Below are positions 8,121 through 15,813 of a stretch of 64,000 bases of DNA, piece by piece. Under the pieces are notes generated by a model. That model saw only the letters and a program-made list of their open reading frames with translations. It searched no databases and was not told where the DNA came from. Origin of the DNA: Bacteroidia bacterium (GTDB lineage: Bacteria > Bacteroidota > Bacteroidia > UKL13-3). The stretch covers positions 42,475-106,474 of the forward strand of contig JAGPCK010000003.1 of the NCBI GenBank assembly GCA_018058135.1, read 5' to 3'. The position numbers and the translations under genes were made by a program. Every line of letters begins with the position of its first letter. The stretch's first letter is position 1.

Positions 8121-9667
8121 GCCTGATCGGGAGGTGGTGGTGGGGTGCCGGCATCGGGTTTGTTAGTGTTGCGGTTATCCCGACCACGGTTATTCCTGTT
8201 TCCACGGTTTCGGTTGTTGTCGCGATTCCTGTTCTCATTGTTGCGCGGTGGACGATTGGTAGTATCGCCTTCACGTTTTTCTCCGGTGTTCGGTGGAGTA
8301 CTTGGTGTATCAGAAGGAGGTGTGTTGGGGTTATCGGGCCTCGGCCTTCTGTTGTTCGGGTTGTTTCTGCGTTCGTTATTGCCTTCAGCAGGTTTATTGG
8401 TGTTGTTCTCAGGTCTTGGCTTTCTGTTCTGACCTCCTTCAGTATTACCCTCTCTACGCGGGTTAGCGCTATTTTCGGGGCGTGGTGGTCGGTTGCTGTT
8501 TCCTCCGCGCTCGTTGCTGTTTCTGTTACGGTTATCGCGGTTGCGGTTATTGTTGCGGTTGCCTTTTGCTTGCTTGGGCCGGTCCAAACGAGTAATGCTG
8601 TCTTCGCCCACCATATCTTTAAAGTCGGGTTCTTCTTCCAAAATGGCATCCGCAGCGGCTTCAATGACGTGCGTAGGTTTTTCACCACGTGCATTCAACT
8701 CCATAATTTCGCGCACCTTAGCTAAAGGCAAACAAATCCATTGAGCTGAGTCACTGCCCTGAACGGAGAACCACATTAGCCTGCGCAGTATGTCAGTTTT
8801 AACCAAAAATGCTGTGCCCGATTCTACTTCCAAACGCAAGCGATCGTCTTTCGGGAATTCTTGGAGAGCTTCGAGGTAAGAGTCCAATTCAAAGTTGAGG
8901 CAACATTTTAAACGGCCACACTGCCCTGATAATTTCAACGGGTTAAGGGAAAGATTTTGGTAACGTGCAGCCGAGTTGTTTACCTGTTTAAAATCGGTAA
9001 GCCAGGTAGAGCAACAAAGTACTTTACCGCAAGAACCGATGCCACCTAAACGGCCGGCTTCTTCACGGTAGCTTATCTGGCGCATTTCAATTTTTACTTT
9101 GAAAGTTTCTGCCAAACGTTTAATCAGTTCACGAAAATCAACGCGGGTTTCTGCGGTGTAATAGAAAGTAGCTTTTCTTCTGTCGGCCTGGTATTCTACG
9201 TCACTCAGTTTCATGTCCAATCCCAAATCGATGGCCAGCGAGCGGGCTCTGTACTGGGTGGGTATTTCCATTTCTTTACATTCCTGCCATTTGGCCAAAT
9301 CGGCTTCGGTGGCTTTGCGGTAAAGTTTTTTAATACGTGGGTCATCTTCGCTGTATCCGTTTTTCTTGAGCTGCAGTTTTACCAGTTCGCCTTTTACATT
9401 TACGCGTCCTATGTCGTACCCACCGGTTTCCACTTCTACGGCTACAGCATCATCTTTGTATAAATCAATTGCGTTAACGTTTCTGTAATATCCTTTTCTG
9501 CTGCCTTTGAAGCTAACTTCAACCACATCAAAAGGTTTCATGATAGCAGGCAATTCTATATCTGACAGCCAGTCATAAACATTCAGTTTATTGCACCCAC
9601 CGCTGCTACATCCACCTGAGCTTCCGCATCCACCCGGTTTGGTGCCGCATGCTGTTCCACATCCCAT
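8117..9667 (-). CDS. PSP1 (RicT/YaaT-like) domain protein with a low-complexity tail
   Basis: The start is taken at 9667 (MGCGTACG), since the 12 codons upstream are not family-like; this gives 516 residues. The first 25 residues hold five cysteines (3, 7, 14, 20, 25) among Gly/Ser. The PSP1 core follows with its Cys motifs GSCGKVLCCSTWL and SGQCGRLKCCLNFE. In Bacillus the homologue RicT works in the RicAFT complex, which carries Fe-S clusters and aids mRNA maturation. The last 140 or so residues are Asn/Arg/Pro-rich (NRNNNRNRDNRNRNS and similar), probably disordered and possibly RNA-binding. It lies 47 bp after holB and overlaps gldH. Confidence 0.88.
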   Translation of the reverse strand: MGCGTACGTKPGGCGSSGGCSSGGCNKLNVYDWLSDIELPAIMKPFDVVEVSFKGSRKGYYRNVNAIDLYKDDAVAVEVETGGYDIGRVNVKGELVKLQLKKNGYSEDDPRIKKLYRKATEADLAKWQECKEMEIPTQYRARSLAIDLGLDMKLSDVEYQADRRKATFYYTAETRVDFRELIKRLAETFKVKIEMRQISYREEAGRLGGIGSCGKVLCCSTWLTDFKQVNNSAARYQNLSLNPLKLSGQCGRLKCCLNFELDSYLEALQEFPKDDRLRLEVESGTAFLVKTDILRRLMWFSVQGSDSAQWICLPLAKVREIMELNARGEKPTHVIEAAADAILEEEPDFKDMVGEDSITRLDRPKQAKGNRNNNRNRDNRNRNSNERGGNSNRPPRPENSANPRREGNTEGGQNRKPRPENNTNKPAEGNNERRNNPNNRRPRPDNPNTPPSDTPSTPPNTGEKREGDTTNRPPRNNENRNRDNNRNRGNRNNRGRDNRNTNKPDAGTPPPPPDQA

Positions 9668-9714
9668 AATTATATATTCGTTTCTATAAAAACAGTTCAA
9701 CAATAGATAACCGC

Positions 9715-10836
9715 TTAGGCAACAGCCTCAACGGGTTTAAGAATTCTCTTAAGAGACAAAGATAGGTTCATCAGGGTAATTTTAGGGTTGGCGTTACGCT
9801 CGATATGGCCAATAGCTGAGTTAAACTCTTGATTAATAGTAGGTAAATTTTGCTCGTGCACAAATCGGGCGAATTTTTGAACAAAGTCCTCCTCATTGGT
9901 ATCTACTCTGAGTAAACTGCTGATGTTGTTGCGGTAAATGTAGGCTTCACGAAACATGTGTAAGGCATACCGCAGAAAGTTTTTCAGGCTTTCCCGACCC
10001 ATGCTGCCTGCTGTGTCAATCCAATCCACCAGTTCTTTGGCTTTGGAAGGAGTAACGCACAACAACATCCACTCCCTGAAGTTTTGTAACAAGTCGGCTT
10101 CCTCACTGTCAATATGAGCTAAGGCTTCGTTCATATTTCCTTCAGCCAGTTTGGTGATGAGCGTAGCACGATTTTCTTCCAACTCCATTTTCTCCATCAA
10201 AAAATGTTTGATGTCCTGATCAGTGAAGCGGTTAATCTTAATCATTTGCAAGCGCGAAAGAATGGTGGGGAGCATTTTTTCACTGTCGTTGGCAATCAGA
10301 ATAATGAGGGTTTTTTCAGGAGGCTCTTCTAAAAGTTTGAGTAACATGTTGCCTTCGTTACCTAAGTACTCGGGCATCCACATCAGTTGCATCTTGTATT
10401 CGGCTTCAAAGCTTTTAAGTCCTAAACGTTTGATAACGTCTCTTGATTCTTCGGCAGTAATATTTCCCTGTTTGTTTTCAGCATTGAGGTGTTGCAACCA
10501 ACTGAAAACGGTTTGGTAAGGGTTGGCCAGCAGGGCCTCTTTCCATTCGGCCATTAGCTCGCGACTTAATTTGGCCGGAGAGATGGTGGGGTAGGTAAAA
10601 TGCAAATCAGGGTGAATGAGCTTGCTTATTTTGATGCAGGATGGGCAGGTGCCGCAGCTGTCATTTTCTTTTTTGTTGGTACAATTCACAAATTGAACGT
10701 AGGCCCATGCCAAAGCGAAATTGGCACTTCCTTCCGGACCTAAAAAAAGCTGCGCATGGCTGATGCGTTGTTCTTTTACGGTTTGAACAAGGTGCTGTTT
10801 TATTTTTTCGTTGCCCGGAATGTCATGAAATTGCAT
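9715..10836 (-). CDS. holB: DNA polymerase III delta' subunit (clamp-loader)
   Basis: The 373-residue protein has the clamp-loader AAA+ fold with zinc-module cysteines C52, C61, C64, C67 (CGTCPSC), a sensor region KLLEEPPEKTLIILI and SRLQ in place of the SRC motif. The P-loop position reads GPEGSANFALA, lacking the GKT of an ATPase, which agrees with delta' being the non-hydrolysing subunit of the loader that opens the sliding clamp. The start MQFHDIPGNEKIKQHL is family-typical and lies 4 nt after a -7 box (TAAATTCG). It leads the holB-PSP1-gldH-CDGSH unit. Confidence 0.93.
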   Translation of the reverse strand: MQFHDIPGNEKIKQHLVQTVKEQRISHAQLFLGPEGSANFALAWAYVQFVNCTNKKENDSCGTCPSCIKISKLIHPDLHFTYPTISPAKLSRELMAEWKEALLANPYQTVFSWLQHLNAENKQGNITAEESRDVIKRLGLKSFEAEYKMQLMWMPEYLGNEGNMLLKLLEEPPEKTLIILIANDSEKMLPTILSRLQMIKINRFTDQDIKHFLMEKMELEENRATLITKLAEGNMNEALAHIDSEEADLLQNFREWMLLCVTPSKAKELVDWIDTAGSMGRESLKNFLRYALHMFREAYIYRNNISSLLRVDTNEEDFVQKFARFVHEQNLPTINQEFNSAIGHIERNANPKITLMNLSLSLKRILKPVEAVA

Positions 10837-10840
10837 GAGG

Positions 10841-10848
10841 CGAATTTA
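10841..10848 (-). promoter_or_regulatory. Predicted -7 box of holB, abutting the start codon
   Basis: The reverse strand reads TAAATTCG, seven of eight matches to TAnnTTTG, ending 4 nt before the holB ATG at 10836. A transcript from here would have essentially no leader. Confidence 0.4.
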
Positions 10849-10891
10849 ACCTCAAATTGCGAAGTAGTATAACTTATAGCAATAATTTTAG

Positions 10892-10915
10892 GTGTTTCGT
10901 GGTGACACGAAGCAC
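10892..10915. other. Stem-loop between guaB and holB with a GTGA tetraloop
   Basis: A 10-bp stem (10892-10901 with 10906-10915, one G-U pair on the plus strand) closes a GTGA loop. It lies past the guaB stop on the minus strand and may be the guaB terminator, although pairing is better in a plus-strand transcript, where the loop is of GNRA type. No U tract follows. Confidence 0.35.
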
Positions 10916-10969
10916 AGCGGTGGTTGATTTTGAACTGCGTTTCCCAAATTAATCAAAGCGTAAAACAGA

Positions 10970-10998
10970 CACTGATTAACACTGAATACACAGATTAA
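10970..10998. repeat. Intergenic CACTGATTA-type repeat, copy 1
   Basis: Contains CACTGATTAACACTGAATAC followed by ACAGATTAA. A related fragment occurs at 49252-49274 in another intergenic gap. No function is evident; it looks like a dispersed non-coding repeat. Confidence 0.4.
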
Positions 10999-11033
10999 AT
11001 TGGTGTAGGTTATTTACTGTAGCTTTTCTCAGC

Positions 11034-12503
11034 TTATCGTCTGCTGTAATTCGGAGCTTCTTTGGTGATGGTGATGTCGTGCGGGTGGCTTTCTTTCATG
11101 CCTGAAGGAGTTACTCTTACAAACTTGGCTTTTTGTAAATCGGTTACTGTTTTCGAACCGCAATATCCCATGCCTGCTCTTAATCCTCCAACCATTTGAT
11201 AGAGTACTTCTTTGAGTAAACCTTTATAAGGCACAATGCCCACAATACCTTCAGGCACCAGTTTAGAAATTTCTTCTTCAGCATCCTGAAAATAACGGTC
11301 CTTTGAACCTTCTTTCATGGCTTCAATAGAACCCATGCCTCGATAAGATTTGAATTGACGCCCCTCATAAATAATGGTTTCACCGGGTGACTCTTCCACA
11401 CCGGCAAACAACGAACCCGCCATGATGGTACTGGCTCCTGCGGCAATGGCTTTAACCAAATCGCCACTGTAGCGTATGCCACCGTCAGCAATGATTGGAA
11501 CACCTGAGTTTTTAATGGCAGATGCAGCTTCATAAATAGCCGAAAGTTGAGGTACTCCTATACCGGCAATAATGCGGGTGGTACAAATGGAACCAGGCCC
11601 AACGCCTACTTTAATACCATCGGCACCGGCTTTCACCAGTGCTTTTGCAGCTTCTCCTGTTGCAATATTTCCAACCACTACATCTAGTTTAGGGTGGGCC
11701 TTTTTTACTCGTTTCAACTCATTGATAACACCTTTGGAATGTCCGTGTGCGGTATCAATAATAATGAAATCAACTCCGGCTTTTACCAAAGCATTTACAC
11801 GCTCCAATGTGTCGGCCGTTACACCCACCGCAGCACCTACCCGTAAGCGACCGTGTTCGTCTTTGCAGGCATTGGGGTGGTCTTTCAGTTTAAGGATGTC
11901 TTTGTAAGTAATCAGTCCGGTGAGGATACCTTTTTTGCTTACCACCGGTAATTTTTCGATTTTGTATTTCTGTAAAATGCCTTCTGCTTTTTGTAAGGTA
12001 GTTCCTTCAGGAGCAGTAATCAAATTGTCTTTGGTCATAATGTCTGACACTTTGGTGGTCAGATTTTTCTGAAAGCGCAGGTCGCGGTTAGTGAGTATGC
12101 CCAATAATTTATTCTCTTTGGAAACTATAGGGATGCCGCCAATTTTATTGTCCTTCATTAAAGCAAGTGCATCTTTTAATGTGGCATTTTCAGGCAGGGT
12201 GATGGGGTCCATAATCATACCGCTTTCAGAACGTTTCACCTTACGTACTTCCTCTGCCTGACGGTCGATACTCATGTTTTTGTGCAACACACCAATGCCG
12301 CCCTGTTGAGCCATAGCAATAGCCAGTTTTGACTCGGTAACAGTATCCATAGCGGCCGAAACCAAAGGAATATTGATGCGTATATTACGGGTAATGTAAG
12401 TGGCGGTGCTTACTTCGCGCGGAAGTACTTCAGAGTAGGCCGGGAGAACCAGAACGTCATCGAAAGTGAGGCCGTTTTCTGTAAATTTCTTGGGGTCGAG
12501 CAT
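11034..12503 (-). CDS. guaB: Inosine-5'-monophosphate dehydrogenase
   Basis: Oxidises IMP to XMP with NAD, the committed step to guanine nucleotides, in the cytosol. The 489-residue length matches the family (E. coli 488). A TIM-barrel core is interrupted by two CBS domains (about 95-205; [20 protein letters not shown] and [20 protein letters not shown]). The catalytic loop GSICTTR has C307, the NAD-site D250 is in [10 protein letters not shown], and the flap is [10 protein letters not shown]. All catalytic residues seem present. Transcribed alone; a perfect -7 box TACATTTG lies 31 bp upstream. Confidence 0.97.
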   Translation of the reverse strand: MLDPKKFTENGLTFDDVLVLPAYSEVLPREVSTATYITRNIRINIPLVSAAMDTVTESKLAIAMAQQGGIGVLHKNMSIDRQAEEVRKVKRSESGMIMDPITLPENATLKDALALMKDNKIGGIPIVSKENKLLGILTNRDLRFQKNLTTKVSDIMTKDNLITAPEGTTLQKAEGILQKYKIEKLPVVSKKGILTGLITYKDILKLKDHPNACKDEHGRLRVGAAVGVTADTLERVNALVKAGVDFIIIDTAHGHSKGVINELKRVKKAHPKLDVVVGNIATGEAAKALVKAGADGIKVGVGPGSICTTRIIAGIGVPQLSAIYEAASAIKNSGVPIIADGGIRYSGDLVKAIAAGASTIMAGSLFAGVEESPGETIIYEGRQFKSYRGMGSIEAMKEGSKDRYFQDAEEEISKLVPEGIVGIVPYKGLLKEVLYQMVGGLRAGMGYCGSKTVTDLQKAKFVRVTPSGMKESHPHDITITKEAPNYSRR

Positions 12504-12534
12504 AGCAAATAATTAAGTATGATTATTTGCCGTG

Positions 12535-12542
12535 CAAATGTA
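12535..12542 (-). promoter_or_regulatory. Predicted -7 box of guaB
   Basis: The reverse strand reads TACATTTG, a perfect TAnnTTTG match, 31 bp before the guaB ATG. Confidence 0.5.
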
Positions 12543-12653
12543 GGGTAAAGATTGGAATAAACTAATGAAGAAATTAGTAACGCATGAATTTTTGTAGCAG
12601 ACTGATATAAACATCTGTGCATTTTATTGCCGTAAACTATGAATTACCCGTAT

Positions 12654-12661
12654 TACCTTTA
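12654..12661 (+). promoter_or_regulatory. Possible -7 box of murB
   Basis: TACCTTTA matches seven of eight consensus positions and ends 7 nt before the ATG at 12669. This favours 12669 over the upstream ATG at 12639 as the murB start. Confidence 0.3.
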
Positions 12662-12668
12662 CGGCCAT

Positions 12669-13685
12669 ATGAAGGCAGAGCAACAGGTTTCTTTGCAACC
12701 TTACAACACATTCGGAATTGCTGTTCAGGCAAAAGAGTTGATACACATTACTTCTGTAGAGGAAATTAAATCCCTTATCATTTCAGGCAGGATAAACACT
12801 ACTGACTTACTAATTTTAGGTGGTGGAAGCAACGTGCTTTTTACACAGGATTTTGATGGTTTGGTATTGCGCAATGAACTGAAAGGAATTTCGGTATTGA
12901 AAGAAGATGACGACCATGTGTGGGTAAAATCAATGGGAGGCGAAGTGTGGCATGAGTTGGTGCTCTGGAGCATTAACCGAAATTATGCGGGCATTGAGAA
13001 CCTGTCGCTTATACCCGGGACTGTAGGTGCGGCCCCTATGCAAAATATTGGTGCTTACGGTGTGGAAATTAAAGACACATTCGATTCGCTGGAGGCTATG
13101 GACTTACAAACGGCTGAAGTGAAAGTTTTTTCTCATGCAGATTGTCAGTTCGGGTATCGTGAAAGTATTTTTAAACATACAGCAAAGGGCCGGTATTTTA
13201 TCTTGTCAGTGACTTTCCGTTTGAATAAAAAGCCAAACTTTAATACGACTTACGGAGCCATTCAGCAAACGCTGGAAAAAATGAATGTGGTGGAGCCCTC
13301 CATTAAAGCAGTAAGTGATGCTGTGATTGCGATTCGCAGCAGCAAGTTGCCCAATCCGGCCGTAATTGGTAATGCGGGTAGCTTTTTCAAAAATCCCGAA
13401 GTGGATGAAGCGAAATACCTCGAGTTGAAAAATAGGTATACCGATATTGTCGGTTACCCTACCACACCCGGCAAAGTTAAGTTGGCTGCGGGTTGGCTCA
13501 TAGAGCAATGCGGCTGGCGTGGTAAGCGTGTAGGGAATACGGGCTCGCACAAAGATCAGGCATTGGTGCTGGTAAACTATGGCGGAGTGCAGGGGCAGGA
13601 CGTCTATCAACTTTCGGAAGATATAAAAAAATCAGTGTTGGATAAGTTTGGGGTGCAACTACAAACAGAGGTGAATATTATTTGA
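12669..13685 (+). CDS. murB: UDP-N-acetylenolpyruvoylglucosamine reductase
   Basis: FAD- and NADPH-dependent reduction of the enolpyruvyl group to give UDP-MurNAc for peptidoglycan. The 338-residue protein is a type I (E. coli-like) MurB: FAD-binding NTFGI and LILGGGSNVLF near the start, GAPMQNIGAYGVEI, the Arg of FGYRES, the proton-donor Ser of GNAGSFFKNP, and a C-terminal Glu in TEVNII. The start at 12669 (MKAEQQVSLQPYNTF) is preferred over the ATG ten codons upstream because MurB proteins begin close to the NTF motif. It is divergent from guaB. Confidence 0.94.
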   Translation: MKAEQQVSLQPYNTFGIAVQAKELIHITSVEEIKSLIISGRINTTDLLILGGGSNVLFTQDFDGLVLRNELKGISVLKEDDDHVWVKSMGGEVWHELVLWSINRNYAGIENLSLIPGTVGAAPMQNIGAYGVEIKDTFDSLEAMDLQTAEVKVFSHADCQFGYRESIFKHTAKGRYFILSVTFRLNKKPNFNTTYGAIQQTLEKMNVVEPSIKAVSDAVIAIRSSKLPNPAVIGNAGSFFKNPEVDEAKYLELKNRYTDIVGYPTTPGKVKLAAGWLIEQCGWRGKRVGNTGSHKDQALVLVNYGGVQGQDVYQLSEDIKKSVLDKFGVQLQTEVNII

Positions 13686-13727
13686 ACGAGTATTGGTGAA
13701 GCGCATACATTAACGTAGTTTCACCAA

Positions 13728-14612
13728 ATGAATAAGATACTTCTTAAAGTTGTTTTGCTTTTCTCTGCTTGTTCTAACTCAACTCCACCTGTTCCTGATA
13801 CTCAATACCCTGAAAAATTACCTCCACCTAATGTACAACAGAAGTTGCCGACAGATTCCATTGAGCAAAAAGCACCGGAGACGGCAATACATTATTCACT
13901 CGTAGCTTTTGATTCGCTTGATTTTTCTGATACCCTTAAAGCAGCCGTTTATATTGCTCTTAACCGATTAGATGCGGAGCATTTCAGGTCTTCAAAAAAG
14001 TACATTGTGCCTGATGTTTATTATGCAGATTTGTTAAAGTACAGTCCCTTCCCTATAGAAGTTAAGAGTTTGCATAGCGTAGATAAATGCATATTGATAT
14101 CTTATGCACTTCAGGCATTTGCTGCTTATGAGTATGGTCAATTGATTCGTTGGGGGCCTACCAGCTTGGGAAAAAAATCAACACGTACACCCACGGGCTT
14201 GTTTCATTGCAATTGGAAGTCGAAAAAAACTATCAGCACCATTGACCCGGAATGGATTATGGAATGGTACATTAATCTGGAAAATAAGTTGGGGGTATCT
14301 ATGCATCAATATGATTTGCCGGGTTATCCCGCCTCACATGCCTGTGTGCGGTTATTGAAACAAGATGCCGTTTATTTATATCGCTGGACTAACTCATGGG
14401 AACTAACGGATGATTGGACCATTAAACAATACGGTACACCGGTGATTGTTTTCGGAGATTATGTTTATGAAGAGCATCAACCATGGTTTAAGGATGGTGG
14501 GATGTGCTATTTGAATGAGCAAGAGTTAACAGGGCAGTTGAATTTGTATCAGCCTACTATTTTATCCAGACAGAAAAAAGTAGTTGATTCTGTTGCGGTA
14601 GTTGTTCCTTAA
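13728..14612 (+). CDS. L,D-transpeptidase (YkuD-type) probable lipoprotein
   Basis: The 294-residue protein has a short lipoprotein-like signal ending LFSAC (C15) and a Pro-rich linker. The catalytic domain contains H193 and the SHACVR motif with H204 and nucleophile C206, the signature of L,D-transpeptidases, which make 3-3 peptidoglycan crosslinks or attach proteins to the wall. TSLGKKSTRTPTGLF is the usual preceding region. The S/T-H-G-C-x-R consensus has Ala for Gly here. The location is the periplasmic face of a membrane. Its stop overlaps the convergent GreA/B-like gene within a shared TTAA at 14609-14612. Confidence 0.85.
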   Translation: MNKILLKVVLLFSACSNSTPPVPDTQYPEKLPPPNVQQKLPTDSIEQKAPETAIHYSLVAFDSLDFSDTLKAAVYIALNRLDAEHFRSSKKYIVPDVYYADLLKYSPFPIEVKSLHSVDKCILISYALQAFAAYEYGQLIRWGPTSLGKKSTRTPTGLFHCNWKSKKTISTIDPEWIMEWYINLENKLGVSMHQYDLPGYPASHACVRLLKQDAVYLYRWTNSWELTDDWTIKQYGTPVIVFGDYVYEEHQPWFKDGGMCYLNEQELTGQLNLYQPTILSRQKKVVDSVAVVVP

Positions 14613-15070
14613 CAAATACTTTTAATGGTGAGTGTTCGTCCGTTGAAAGTAATGCGGTCACCGGCTTTTTTGCCCAATAGTTCTTGTGTTAAGGGAGCCT
14701 TGGGTGAAAGCACAATTGCCTTTTGTTTATTTACAGTAATCACACCCACCGCAGCAGCAATCAAAAAGGTGTCTTCGGCACATACCACTAAGGCACCCGT
14801 ACCCGCTTGCTGATGTTCGGTATTCAGGTCAATTTTGTTCAGTTGGGCCAGTTCGTTTTTTGCTTCAGCCAGTTGTTTTGCATTGCGGTCACGTTCAATC
14901 TGGCTCATGGCTCTGCCTGTTTCGTACTTATCTCCTGCACTGCTTTTTTCCTCGCTATTCGCACTTTCCTGTGCTGAGAGCATGGCTTTTTCTGCATTGG
15001 CTATACGTTGTTCTACCGCATCTCTGCAAGCATTCATTAAAGCGAGTTTAAATTTTGTAAGGTTACTCAT
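14609..15070 (-). CDS. GreA/GreB-family transcript cleavage factor-like protein
   Basis: The 153-residue protein has an N-terminal coiled coil (about 1-80, including SSAGDKYETGRAMSQIERDR) and a C-terminal FKBP-like domain (about 90-153), the arrangement of GreA/GreB, which enter the RNA polymerase secondary channel. This subgroup is often mis-annotated as 3-oxoacyl-ACP synthase. The coiled-coil tip should carry acidic residues for cleavage; the EEKSSAGDKYE segment is a candidate. It overlaps the PdeM-like gene by ATGA (15067-15070), suggesting an operon of the two. Confidence 0.75.
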   Translation of the reverse strand: MSNLTKFKLALMNACRDAVEQRIANAEKAMLSAQESANSEEKSSAGDKYETGRAMSQIERDRNAKQLAEAKNELAQLNKIDLNTEHQQAGTGALVVCAEDTFLIAAAVGVITVNKQKAIVLSPKAPLTQELLGKKAGDRITFNGRTLTIKSIC

Positions 15071-15720
15071 GGTTGTGTAACGGGTATAACCTGATTATCT
15101 GCAATTACGTAAATGCGGTCGTTTTTGGAAGGCTGAATGACAGCACTGCCTGTAAACGAACCGAAGGAGGGCAATATTCCACCTTTTTTGCCAAAGTAAA
15201 AACAGGGTAGACGTAATGATTGACGACCTTTCCCTTTTAGTAAAACTGCGGGATGCAAATGACCGCAAAGGTTGTATCCCTTGTTGAGTGTGGAAGGGTG
15301 GTGAGTGAAGATAAACGGCCCCAGTTCAAAAGGTTCATCTACACAGGTGATGTTCAGCGCTTCGGGAGGGTCACCGGCATGTACATCGTGGTTGCCGCGC
15401 ACCAGCGTCATGTTCACTTTGCGGTGAATGTGTCTCCAGCCCTCAATCATGGCCAATGTGGCCAATGCTTTACCTGCCTTGGCATGAAATAAATCACCCA
15501 GAAAAAGAATCTGCTGTGCTTGTGTGCTTTCCAACATATCAGAGAGCAGGCTGAGGTCGTTACTGGTGGTTCCTTTGGGCAGGTGAATAAAACTGTTTCT
15601 GAACGTGGCTGCTTTTCCCCAATGTAAATCTGCTACCAACAGGAGGCTGTATTTGGGCCAGAAAATTCCTTTTTCAGGCAGTAAATGCAATTCTTCCCCT
15701 TCAATAGTAATTGGCAGCAT
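15067..15720 (-). CDS. pdeM: PdeM-like metallophosphoesterase
   Basis: The 217-residue protein (start at 15720, MLPITIEGEE; a 17-codon upstream extension is less likely) has the metal-binding motifs of calcineurin-type phosphoesterases in order: VADLHWGKAATFR, LGDLFHA, RGNHDVHAGD, FTHHP and CGHLHP. The DLHWGKAATFR form is typical of the ligase-associated DNA damage response endonuclease PdeM, usually found with DNA ligase and Lhr helicase; those are not in this window. It is transcribed with the GreA/B-like gene. The specific DNA repair role is inferred from the family. Confidence 0.8.
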   Translation of the reverse strand: MLPITIEGEELHLLPEKGIFWPKYSLLLVADLHWGKAATFRNSFIHLPKGTTSNDLSLLSDMLESTQAQQILFLGDLFHAKAGKALATLAMIEGWRHIHRKVNMTLVRGNHDVHAGDPPEALNITCVDEPFELGPFIFTHHPSTLNKGYNLCGHLHPAVLLKGKGRQSLRLPCFYFGKKGGILPSFGSFTGSAVIQPSKNDRIYVIADNQVIPVTQP

Positions 15721-15788
15721 GGTGCGAAAATAATCGCAACGGTTGATAAATGTGCGAATAATCATCCCCATAGCTCACTAAAATGGGT

Positions 15789-15796
15789 TAAATTTG
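15789..15796 (+). promoter_or_regulatory. Predicted -7 box of the PurF gene
   Basis: TAAATTTG, a perfect TAnnTTTG match, ends 17 nt before the ATG at 15814. The longer reading frame from 15685 would place this promoter inside the gene, which supports the later start. Confidence 0.5.
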
Positions 15797-15813
15797 CACT
15801 TTCAAATTCAGGC

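Noticed and set aside
8101..8694. 197-codon minus-strand frame rich in Thr/Ala within the PSP1 tail
   Set aside because: It is a shifted reading of the low-complexity Asn/Arg/Pro tail; the PSP1 frame is clearly the coding one, and the plus-strand Leu/Arg-rich frames there are shadows too.
13206..13610. 134-codon antisense frame within murB
   Set aside because: Shadow of a well-supported housekeeping gene, without any recognised domain.
15685..15813. N-terminal extension of PurF by 43 codons
   Set aside because: It would bury the nucleophile cysteine far inside, overlap the PdeM-like gene and contain the predicted promoter box.
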